Assembly (NCBI GenBank): GCA_020631735.1
Contig: CM036188.1
Location: 10,334,214 to 10,398,213, forward strand
Direction: 5' to 3'
Source of the DNA: Saccharum officinarum
Lineage: Eukaryota > Streptophyta > Magnoliopsida > Poales > Poaceae
DNA: 64,000 nucleotides
The notes beneath the pieces were generated by a model. The model was not told the DNA's origin, searched no databases, and worked only from the letters and a program-made list of their open reading frames with translations. The translations under genes were made by a program, and so were the position numbers. Each line of letters opens with the position of its first letter. Positions within the stretch are counted from its first letter, which is position 1. Shown one piece after another: positions 43,598 through 53,414 of this stretch.

Positions 43598-45945
43598 TGA
43601 AAGTCCCTAGTTTGGTTTTGTCTAATTGATGAAACCTAGGACTAACCTTTGTATCTAAGTGGATGATTTAGATAAAGGTGGTCATTGAGTATGAGACATG
43701 ACATTGACTCATGTGACCAAGATGGTGAAGACCAAGATGAGGCTTGGCTCGATGGACCGGTTGTGAAGGTGAAGGGCAAGTCGAGGCTTCGAAGCGAAGG
43801 ACCATGTGATGGTGAAGCTTGAGCAAGACTTGGCGCCGACGGCCCGATGCAACGGTGAAGAGCAAGTAAAGTCAAGGTCGATGGATCGAGACGGTCATGT
43901 GATGATATGAAGTGGATCATATCATTTGGAGAAACAAAATAGGCTCAAGGCAAAGGTATAACCATAGGGCCATTTTATTTTGCACTCAAGACACCATAGA
44001 GGGTGTGAGTGGTTTAGGATCGATAGCTGAACTATTAAGAGGGGAAGTCTTATCGGTTACTCGATGCACGGGTGCCACTAGGTGAATTCATGAAGTGAAT
44101 TGCATGTAGGGCCTAGTGAGCTAACTAGAAAACTTTTGAAAATGATTATAAAAATGCTAACACACGTGCACAAGGTGGTGATCACTTGTTGGTGTTGGCA
44201 CATTTCCGAAGACGATAGAGTTTGAGGGCTAGAGAGGGGTTTGGGGTCCTCTCTCCCTCCCGCCGAGCTTGCGAGGCGGGATTCAGATATTTTCAAGGAG
44301 ATGAAATGCCTATTTTCCTTTACGTCGTTGTCAAGATTTGGAGGCATTGTTACGTTGTGTTTTATGAGCTATAACATGTGTTTTAGTGATACACATATGG
44401 AGAGTAGCTCATAAGTGAACGGGCGAAACAAGCGGATCGAGCAAACGTTGCCAAACCGTTGAAATAGGAGCAACAGACGCTGGCTAGGGGAGCGACAGAC
44501 ACGACCCTAGCGTCTGTCGGCTCACCCGAGTTGCAGCGCGCGGGCACCTACGACAGACGCGGTGGTGTCCCGGTGACAGACGCGCCTGGAATCACTATTC
44601 CAGCGTATGTCGCTTGAGGAAGTTGGGCGCGTCGCGGTTCTACGCGACAGACGCGTCCATCGGCTAGGCACCAGATGCGTCTGACGCTCCGGCACGATAA
44701 CGTGACCACTGGACCGCGTCTGACGGTGGCGAGGCGGCATCTGTCGGTCGCGACAGATGCGTCTGTCGCCCCGGCGCGCTGCAGGCCTCTCTGGACCGCG
44801 TCTGTCGGTCCAGGGGGCGCGTCTGTCGCCCAGCGACGGACGCGTCTGTCGCATGGTGGAGAAGCACGGCTGTGTTTTGACCGTTGGAGATCAACGACTC
44901 GTATTTGAAGTGGGACACGTGACACACGTAGGAGCGATGGACGCTACTATGCAGCGTACGTAGGAGCGAAAAACGCCTAGTGAAGTTTCCAATGGGTCTA
45001 TTTGTTTGTGGAGCTATAAATACTTGTTGGCCGGCCCTTGGGGAGTACTCTTGAGATTTCTAACACTCTTGTGCATCATTTGAGCTAAAGCTTCTCCCTC
45101 CCACTCATCTCTCTTGCTTGATTACAAATCAAAAGTGAGATTGAGTGATCCCAAAGTGCATTGCATAGCTTGAGGGCATCTAGTGGCACTTGTGGGTGGT
45201 TTAGCCGGTGGATTTCTTGTTACTCTTGGAGGGTACCGCTCCTAGCCAGCTTAGAGATTGTTGGAGGCGTTGGCAAGAGAAGGAGATTGTTCTTGGCCAC
45301 CTCCGGTTGATTGTAAGAGGTTCTTATGCTTTCCTCGGCAGAGTGCCAAAAGTAACTCTAATACATTCCGCGTGTCATTGAGTTACCTCACTTGAGAGTG
45401 GTGTCTTGCGGTGCCTTGCGGGGCGTGCCTTGAGGGGCAAGTGACTTGAGGGTCACACCGAGAAACCATCTAAGTGTTGGTCGACACAACCGGTGACGTA
45501 GCTTATCGGTGCACAAGTGAACACCGGGTGAACAAAAATATTGTGTCTCTTGTCTCCTGGTGATTGGTCTTCATATTGTGTTGTTGTCAATATTGATTGT
45601 TTGTATATCATATTGGTGATTGGCAACATCTTCACTCCACCGTCGGTATAAGAATCACAATCCGCTCTCTTGCATTTATATTTACTAGATTATCTTGTGT
45701 AGCTCTAGTGGTAGCTTTGCTAGTAGTGTTGTTAGCTTGCTCACTAGTGTAAAATTAGTGACATAGCCCTTGTGTGAACTAGAGATCATAATCTACTAGA
45801 CTTTATGGATAGGAGGCTTGCATCACAACCGTAGGCCAAGCAAAACTTGCTTTACGCCGTTTGTTATTCTAACAAGTTTGCTTAGTGGTTCATGTAGGAT
45901 TTTTTATAGGCTATTCACCCCCCTCTAGCCATCTAGGACCTTACA
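43598..45945. mobile_element. Solo LTR (inner), 2348 bp, TSD CACGC, same family inverted
   Basis: Begins TGAAAGTCCCTAGTTTGG and ends CTAGGACCTTACA, flanked by CACGC at 43593-43597 and 45946-45950. It is the same family as the outer LTR but reversed: its right end inverted (AAGGTCCTAGATGGCTAGAG) equals the outer left end. The clean TG...CA and 5-bp duplication mark it as younger than the outer copy. No coding sequence. Confidence 0.88.
44490..44860. repeat. Palindromic GACAGACGCGTCTGTC repeat cluster in the inner LTR
   Basis: About a dozen full or half copies of CGACAGACGCGTCTGTCG-like motifs in 370 bp (for example 44517, 44552, 44578, 44646, 44753, 44804, 44836). The outer LTR has a parallel cluster at about 46360-46840 built on GACCGGACGCGTCCGGTC. 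Confidence 0.75.
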
Positions 45946-47420
45946 CACGCGCAATCCACTATAGTTGCCTTTGGCGCTCCGTCGGGAAGGCACAAGAACC
46001 CCTCATAATCACCGGGAGGTGGCCAAGAACAATCACCAACTCTTGTCATAACTCCTCCGCTGCTCCAAGCCGTCTAGATGGCGGCAACCACCAAGAGAAA
46101 CAAGAAATCCCGCAGCTCAAACGATCCTCCAAGTGCCACTAGATGCAAACTCACAAGCAAATGCACTTGGAATCACACAATCTCACTTTGGATTTGCAAT
46201 CAAACAAGAGAGATGAGTGGGAGGAAGTATGCTCAGCTCACAAGGATGTCAAGATGTTCAAATGACCAAGAGAAATCCCTTGGATCCAACCACCACATAT
46301 TTATAGAGCCCCAAACGAATAGAATCGTTGGCTCACTGATTGGGCTCACTTCGAGCCGACTGGACGCGCCGGTCCAGATGACTGGAGCAGGCGCCCAACA
46401 TTCGGTCGCGCATCTGCCGCCACGTGGCCACTGCGTTCAAGCGCAGCCACCCGATCCCAACGGTCAAGACGAATAGTGCTTTGCAGTTAAGTCATGATCG
46501 GACTCGCAGAAGGAAACAACCTGACGCCGATCCCCCAGAGTCCGGTCAACTCGAGTAAGGGTCCAGAGCAGTTTTTTAACGACCGGACGTGTCCAGTCAG
46601 CACTCGTCACCTCGCCTTCGCGCCACGTCAGCTTGGACCTAATGATGAACAGTATTCCGTCAGAGTCTGATCGGTTGCGTTCGCGCCTTAGTAAAAGTGA
46701 CCGGACGCGTCGGTCAGAGACCGGGCAGCGCCCGGTGCGAAGCCCTCGCTCTCGGCCCTTCGCGCGTCGCAGCACCAACACTGACCAAACACTAACGTCA
46801 GCGCCTGGTCGCTGTGAGATCAGCGTCCGGTCAGTGCTTCTCAGTGAGAAATACTTCCGCGACTTCGCCACCTTCTCAACCCTTGTTCAAATGTGCTAAC
46901 CATCAAGTGTATCACCTTGTGCACGTGTGTTAGCATATTTTCACAAACATTTTCAAGGGTTATGTTAGCACACTAGGTTCCTAAATGCATATGTTCATAT
47001 GAATTCACCTAGTGGCACTTGATAATCGTTTTAACCATGAATTTCTCCTCTTCATAGTACGACTATCGATCCTAAATGTGATCACATCCTATATAATGTC
47101 TTGATCACCAAAACCAAAACCCTATGCAATACATTTGCCTTGATCTTCATCGGGTTTTGTTTTTCTCTTTCTTCTTTTCAAACTTGAGCCCTTGTCATCT
47201 TGTGGTCATCACCATCATCACCATGATCATCTCTAGGCTCCACCACTTGGCATGGGACTTAACATTTTAAGTCTATACACTTAGCATAAATGATTCGTCC
47301 CTAGGTTTCATCAATTATCCAAAACCAAACTAGGGCTTTCACTCGTACAGTAGGGAAAAGAGCTCTCCACTCCAGATTGGCCACCGCTCTGTCCAGCCGT
47401 TCTCTAATGTAACTCTCCAC

Positions 47421-47735
47421 ATGTTGAAACATAAGACTACAAGTTGGTTTCCATGGCGTTGGATCACCGGCCCAATTGACCATGGGTGATGACTAGTGTG
47501 CCGCAGGGCCGGAAAAAGTTGCATGCAGCCTAGCTGCACAGACCGAGCATGTAGACCTCCACTCATTTGTTGACGCGTGTCTCCAGTGACATCCTTGCGT
47601 GGTTGTGCCAAGCCCATCGGTTTCCTCCTTGGCTCTCGATCTGGCTTGGCCCAGAAAGCGCATTATCATCTAGCTGTAGAGCCGGCGAAGGTCCTTGAAA
47701 CCGTCTGACTGCATTTCGTGATAATTCTTGGCAGC
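47421..47735. repeat. HRD1 downstream segment, copy 1 right part
   Basis: Resumes the duplicated segment after the LINE: TTGAAACATAAGACTA..., GGCGTTGGATCACCGGCCCA, then GTCCTTGAAACC and GCATTTCGTGATAATTC. About 180 bp here (47507-47688) is missing from the copy at 52838-53383. Confidence 0.8.
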
Positions 47736-48689
47736 TGGAACTAGTAGCTCGAGTCTTAGATTGATTGACTCGTGAATTCATCGATGATGATTGTCCGTAC
47801 AGCCCGTACAGGAATTTTGTCTACCAATTAGTATAAATTTTTTTCCCAATCAGGTTTACATCTCAAATTTTGAGAGGAAAATCTTCTGTATGTATAGTAT
47901 TATATTAGATTATAGATCATATATGTATATCGTTTCAAAGAGTTTATATTTTATAAGAGTGCCTAGATCATATGTGATTGTGCGATCCTGGTTAAGGACT
48001 TAATCTAACTTTGCTTGGTCCATGCCACCTAACAACATACTGGCCTCACCCTCATCGCCGGCATACTGTCAATGTGTCCAATGCAAAGGCACTCATAGTG
48101 CTCATGGCCTCACCCTCATCGCGCTCGCCGGTAGAACGCTCCAATGGCCTCACCCTCATCGCCAGTAGTACGACGACGCACCGAAGATAGAAATTCATAC
48201 CACATCATCTGCAGTACGGTGAGCAACACACCTAAGACAAAAGTCCTCATGGTACCCTCCCGTGCTAAGCCTCATCCAGAGGGTAAATCCAATAGTGAGG
48301 CGGGGAGGGGGGCTCAAGCCCCCCTATCGCCGTTAAGTCCCCTGGAACATGACCTAGAAGTTTCAACTGCACTCAATAGGTCCACCATAATGTGTTGCCT
48401 AAGTGACACTTCAAAGAGTGAAAGTGAAAACAGTGACAACACTGCCAAGCGATGCTCGAAGTGACACAAAAACAACCAATATCGGTGAACGTTGTTGCCC
48501 CACTCCCAACTTCTTAAGATAATATTGTTTCTATGGTACTTAGATAATATTGTTTCTCGCGGATGAAAAGGATAGTGGAGAAGAAGATGACTACTTTATT
48601 GCGCGCTTGTGGGTCCTAATTTTCTAGCTAGATAGCACCTATTCTCAGGGCAGGGCCGACTCAGATCAACGTGAGTAGTGGATTGAGGT
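47736..48689. other. Intergenic; an unassigned 106-codon frame
   Basis: 48144-48464 (+) is open for 106 codons (MASPSSPVVRRRTEDRNSYH onward) with no known domain. The phrase GGCCTCACCCTCATCGC occurs three times (48047, 48105, 48145), showing local repetition. Not called as a gene. Confidence 0.3.
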
Positions 48690-48692
48690 TAA

Positions 48693-48923
48693 GGGGGTGT
48701 TTGGTTTGAAGAGTTAAAGTTTAACAAACACTGTAGTACTTTTGTCTTATTTGACAAAAAGTTTCCAATCTTGGACTAATTAGGCTTAATAGATTCGTCT
48801 CGTAAATTACTCATAATCTATACCGACATGCATGTAATTAGTCTACATTTAGTACTTCATTCATTTGAGGGAACATTGATGTGATGGGAGTTAAACTTTA
48901 ACCAAACGAAACCAAACAGGCCC
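48693..48923. mobile_element. PIF/Harbinger-type MITE, 231 bp, TSD TAA
   Basis: Same family as 29951-30180: left end GGGGGTGTTTGGTTTG, right end AAACCAAACAGGCCC, TAA on both sides (48690-48692 and 48924-48926), interior TTAATAGATTCGTCTCGTAA. Confidence 0.85.
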
Positions 48924-48926
48924 TAA

Positions 48927-50259
48927 AGTTGTGTGCTATGTAGATATAAAAAGTTCAGAGATTTCAAGTTCACAACACTTGCTGTTACTACCTATTAAAT
49001 GCTGGCCCCACTATTCCTTCTTTCTAATAACTCTCGGTCCTAACAAAAGGTGTGGCAGACCTTCAACTTTTGGCTCCCAATGCGTGCTCTGGTGGTAGCT
49101 TCTCTCTTTTGTCAGACCAAACAGCTGTATCTTCTGCAGGTAGCACTGGCGCCCTGTGGAACCACTATCCGAACTGATGTGTAGAACGTGAAAGCTGGGG
49201 CATATAGCCACCGTGTAGCGTTGGGGATGCCGGATAGCCTCATTTGTCTGTATAGTACAGCTTTACTGGTTGTTTTGTTGCTTCAGAGTCCACTAGCCGC
49301 TAGCGTGTGTTGTTGGAGGTGAAGATGAAGAGGAATCACAACATGGGCCAGCGGAATCAGTGGGCTGAACATTTATGCCGTGCTTCATTGAAGTGAAAGA
49401 AAAGGCCTCCATTCCGGCCATGGGCCATTTATGTAGTGCCTTACTAGGCCACGTCCTCACTTTTGCTGCAACCAAGGGGCAAACAAGATACCAATCATAT
49501 CATATATCACTGGCTAGTGAGCAATTTGTTATGTAATAATTATTTGACTCATGTGAAGTGTCAACTTCAAGAGACTCTCTGTATCATTCCTAAATATTAG
49601 GAATAGAGATTTTGGTGAAAAACTATCATCCAACAGCTTTTTTAAATGGTTATCCAAATATAGTCATCTTTTATTCCGGATTTTTCACTAGCCAAAAATA
49701 AAAGACGAGAATAGCTTTCTAGAGTAAGCACGACATATAGAAAAACTGTTGGAGAGCGAAAAATTTCGAAAGCGATTTTTATGCAAATGACTCTTCAAAT
49801 GATAATTTAGAGAGTAAGATTTAGGAAGGCTGTTGGAGATGCTCTCAAGGTATTTCAATTTCAAATCCCTCGCTGCTGACGTAGTGCGACGTAGGATAAA
49901 ACCATCACGAAACCACCGTTGAAATCAGTTTGTAGTTTGAGTAGAAAAATCGAACGGCGTCGATAGTTGAAGGACATCAAATGAACTTTTTTCCCCACCC
50001 GCTTGTGTAGAAAAAAATCGAACGGGCCCATGTAAAACAGGCCGAAAGGGGTCGATGTTCCTTTGCTCGAACGGGCCGGCAGCCCACGAGAGTCGGTTAT
50101 GTACCTGACGTCCTCACGCTGATGACTTCACGAATCACTCTCTGTTTTTTATTCTAAAATAAACAAAAAAATGTAATCAAAGTTAACTAGAAAGGTCAAA
50201 TTAATGTACTGCCGGTTTCCAGGCGTTTGTGGTTCTGGAAGCGACCAAGCAACCGAGCT
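48927..50259. other. Intergenic, no gene recognised
   Basis: Short frames only. 49570-49845 contains CCAACAGCTTTTT and CTGTTGGAGATGCTCTC, probable remains of a Tourist-like MITE without defined ends. Confidence 0.45.
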
Positions 50260-50447
50260 GCTACCTCCGTCCAAAAAAAAACATAATTCTAGCTTTAGAC
50301 GGTGTCGAACTACTAGTTTAAGTAAATCCATAAGAAATATTGTTAATATTTTACGACTCTATCTAAATAGAAAATGTTGGTGTTTGTATACATTTGATCA
50401 AAGTAGAAATATGCTATTGACGAAAGCTAGTAGTACTCGCTACGCTA
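50260..50447. mobile_element. Stowaway-like MITE remnant
   Basis: CTACCTCCGTCCAAAAAAAA is the typical Stowaway (Tc1/mariner) terminus, and the interior has TTTGATCAAAGTAGAAATATG-type sequence. The right terminus is not clean. Confidence 0.45.
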
Positions 50448-52252
50448 CGTACTAAAAAACGCTGCAGGATTCCTGGGTCTGGTCAGGTGGCTAGTTTCTT
50501 TCCGGAGTAAAGCTAGAAAACTGTTGTGAGTATACTCCTGGTACAGGGCACAGCACTAACTAACAGCACACGTCAACAGCAGGTCATTTGCCAAACTCGC
50601 TTCGTGCCTACCTGATGACTCCACAAGGAATTGAACACGGGAAGCTTCTTCTTCTTCTTGAGTTCTTTGTGTAATTCTATCTGTTCCTGATTAACAGTAC
50701 AGACGTGTGGCTGCTGGCGTCCGTGCGTCGTCAGTCTAACTCCGTCCAGCAGTACCTACGTGCTGTAACGAACGAACGAACGAACCAACGTCTTGACATC
50801 GTCCAGTGGACTCTGGACTCTCCAATGCAAGTAGCTATTAGCTTTGAAGCCAGAGCCAGCGTTGAGTTGGTTCAGAAGCCAGCAAAACCAACTGAAGCTA
50901 TAGCTAGCTTGACCTGACGACTGACTGACTGCCACCCTGCTTGCTTGGAAATTCATCAGTCTCTGCCACTGAATCTGATTGCGAGACCAGAACCAGATGC
51001 ACCCACCAGTGGACTCTGTGCGCTTGCATATAGCTAGTAAACGTCTGTATATTGATTGATTGATTTAAAACACCGCTTATTATGGGTAAAAGTTTGGTGT
51101 GAAAGTTAACGATCGAGAACAAATTAAAGAAAGTCCCTTTTCGTGGTTGCACGTACGTACGTTGGTCACAGCAAAGCTGGTTGGTCTCTATGGCGATCGA
51201 TCGAGACTGCTGTAACGACGCGAGATAGCAAGGAGAGCAGTCAAAGCAGCATTAGAATTGCCGGCCGAATCAGCCATATATGGGATGGGGATGGGAGTGT
51301 GACGCAGGGCAGGTCTTTTCTTGCATATTATATTATTCAAACCGTGTGTGTGCATTTCAGGATAACTCACTCCTTCGTAGTTGGAACTTGGAACTGGTAA
51401 GAGAAAGAGATGGAGTTTGTCTTCTGACTGATTGACTCGTGGACGATCCATCATAGCTGACGACGACGATGCCTGTCCGTACAGTCCGTGTGCACCGTTG
51501 AGAGTCCAGTCACAACGGTTTGTGTATGTATGCATGCTTAGCTTGCATTCTTTGACTGATCACAGTTACACTTATCTCTCAGCCAGGCAGGAGGTATCTG
51601 AATTGAATTCCGAACCGAAGACTGTCGATCGAAGCCTCTCTGAATTTTTCCAGCTGCATGGTTCAGGTTCTTGATATTATATTCCTAGTCGCCCCTGGAC
51701 TACTTCAACTCTAATTAACTAACCTGAACTCAAGGCCGCCGTACCCGAGTGGAAGGCAGTGGAGACTGGAGAATGCGGAACTCAGATGAAGATAAAGAAG
51801 ATGGCAGCAAGGCGGCACATCGGATGGATATTAGCATCGGTCCATGGTGCAGAGTGTGGCGGCAGAGCCGTCGGAGCTAGGAGGCGGGAGCAAGCTACGC
51901 AATCGATGTCGGCTGATACAGGCAGAGGAAGAAGGAAAAGAGATAAAACACTGAGAGAGTTTTGGTGATTTGGGCTCTCTATTTCAGATCTAGGGGTCAA
52001 AAAATCAAGAGATGGCTGCCCTTAAAACACTTAGTTGATATCTAGATAAACTTTAAAAAATATTTCTTCTAAGATAGGGTAAAATGGGAGAACCAGAAAC
52101 AAATGAACATCGGAAGAGGTCAAATGGGAAAAACAAAAACAAATGAACATGAGATTTACGGATGTTGAAAATTAATTAATACAAATGAGAACACGCTGAT
52201 AACAATCGAAAATCAAAAGACAAAAGGGACATCAATGCTAAGGGTCTGTTTG
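50448..52252. other. Intergenic, no gene recognised
   Basis: The text near 51420-51500 (GACTGATTGACTCGTGGACG ... CCTGTCCGTACAGTCCGTG) resembles 47756-47810, so parts of the HRD1 downstream neighbourhood recur here. 51730-51990 is moderately GC-rich without a recognisable product. A CGAACGAACGAACGAAC run lies near 50769. Confidence 0.4.
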
Positions 52253-52440
52253 GTTGGATTGTAAGCTATGGAAAAGCAATTGTGGGCTGTGAGCTGTGAG
52301 AAAGTTGCTGTGAGTTGAGAGCTGTGACAAAGGCTGAAAGTCATTTGGTTGAAACAGGTGTAAAACTGTAAGTTTAGTAAGGAATAACTATAAGGCCCCT
52401 AAAAGCCTAGAGACTGTTTATATGCAAATTGATCATTAAA
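52253..52440. mobile_element. Left part of a TGTTTGGTT-type MITE
   Basis: AAGGGTCTGTTTGGTTGGAT with GTGAGCTGTGAGAAAGTTGC-type interior is typical of a grass hAT/PIF MITE. The right terminus is absent, where the Stowaway element begins. Confidence 0.45.
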
Positions 52441-52445
52441 CACTA

Positions 52446-52702
52446 CTCCCTCTGTCCTAAAATAGAAGTCATCCTCGCTTCTCGAAAAGTCAACTTTTTT
52501 AAATTTTGATCAATTATATATAAAAGAATAATAATATTTATAATACATAATTAGTATCATTAGATAGATCGTTGAATGTACTATCATAATAAATTTATTT
52601 AGAGATATAAATGTTGCATGTATTTTCTACAAATCTAATCAAAATTGAGAAAGTTTGACCAACATGCATCCCATAACGTCATCTATTCCAGGATGGAAGG
52701 AG
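52446..52702. mobile_element. Stowaway MITE, 257 bp, TSD TA
   Basis: The left end CTCCCTCTGTCCTAAAATAG and right end CTATTCCAGGATGGAAGGAG are inverted copies, flanked by TA at 52444-52445 and 52703-52704. The interior carries AGTCAACTTTTTTAAATTT and GAGAAAGTTTGACCAA. Non-coding. Confidence 0.88.
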
Positions 52703-52837
52703 TACGTTGTTCACTGTTCACATGTAAATGACCATTTTAGAAAGGGAAAATTACATTTCTAAGTTTTGCATCCAGCATTAACATATGGTCCACTTAAATA
52801 GAACGATAGCATTTTACAAAAGATATAGGGCTAATAT

Positions 52838-53383
52838 GATGGGAGAACCATGGCTGGTTTAATTATGAGATTACACAAAATTCTTCTACCGAGGGAAAAT
52901 AGAAATGACTTCTTTTTCTAGCCTATCCATGATATCAGGAAAGTCTGTAGATTTTATGTTTACTGGAGTCAAACAGAACATTTGGCTGGTGGTTGGATGT
53001 TGAACACAGTGGAAATTTCGGTGGTATCCGTGATCAGGGAGTTTTTTTAATAAAAAATAAAGAAAACCGTATCATATAAAGTTTATCTCTGTGTTGATGC
53101 TGTAAATACCGGTTGCTAAATTTGCTTGAAAGGTTTAGTTCCGCTGCTTTCCTCGAATTTGATGTGTTGGGAGGCGTTGACAGATATTCCACTTCCGTCC
53201 TGTAACCCTGTTCTTGTAAATAAAGTTGCTAATATTGCAGCTAATCGACTGATTGTTGAAACATAAGACTAGAAGTTGTGTGGTTTCCGTGGCGTTGGAT
53301 CGCCGGCCCAATCGACCATGGGTCCATGACGAGTGCGCTGCAGGGCGAGGTCCTTAAACCATTTGCATTGCATTTCGTGATAA
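52838..53383. repeat. HRD1 downstream segment, copy 2 (uninterrupted by LINE)
   Basis: Matches 39122-39545 and then, without break, 47421-47735. The join reads GCTAATCGACTGATTG|TTGAAACATAAG, which defines the LINE target in copy 1. It has a 180-bp deletion relative to copy 1 and ends at a Helitron terminus. Confidence 0.85.
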
Positions 53384-53414
53384 CTAGAAAACCGGGGCGC
53401 GGCGTTGCCGCGCC
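53384..53414 (-). mobile_element. Helitron 3' terminus (element extends rightwards)
   Basis: On the minus strand the end reads GGCGCGGCAACGCCGCGCC, a perfect 8-bp stem with a 3-nt loop, then CCGGTTTTCTAG|T. CTAG occupies 53384-53387. Copy 1 of the duplicated flank reads GTGATAATTCTT, so insertion was between A and T as for Helitrons. The 5' end was not found; the element may cover several kb to the right. Confidence 0.75.

Larger units (their letters stand above)
43037..47341. mobile_element. Solo LTR (outer), 1.95 kb net, TSD CTCGT, split by an inner solo LTR
   Basis: The left end TAAAAGGTCCTAATG and right end CTAGGGCTTTCA are LTR-type (TG...CA with TG decayed to TA). The flanks are CTCGT at 43032-43036 and 47342-47346. 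Its pieces are 43037-43597 and 45951-47341. Removing it restores the LINE reading across codons T-V-R-V-L-N-G-D. No internal domains or second LTR are present, so it is a solo LTR. Confidence 0.85.
39546..47420 (-). mobile_element. L1-type LINE, 5'-truncated, split by a solo LTR
   Basis: The 3' end is an eight-T run at 39546-39553 (poly-A on the minus strand). Domains read leftwards: end of the endonuclease (47420-47347, then 43030-42970), linker, reverse transcriptase, zinc-knuckle zf-RVT and RNase H. LINE sequence proper occupies 39546-43036 and 47347-47420; 43037-47341 is an inserted LTR. The 5' end falls inside the endonuclease domain, so most of ORF1 and EN is absent, as is usual for 5'-truncated LINEs. 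The target was near GTGAATG|TTGAAAC; only ATG is duplicated. Confidence 0.9.

Noticed and set aside
43037..47341. Nested elements read as a foldback or TIR transposon because the ends look inverted
   Set aside because: The apparent inverted ends come from two LTRs of one family in opposite orientation; each has its own 5-bp target duplication and TG...CA ends.
48144..48464. 106-codon open frame as a gene
   Set aside because: No domain, no splice or promoter context, begins inside a locally repeated phrase.
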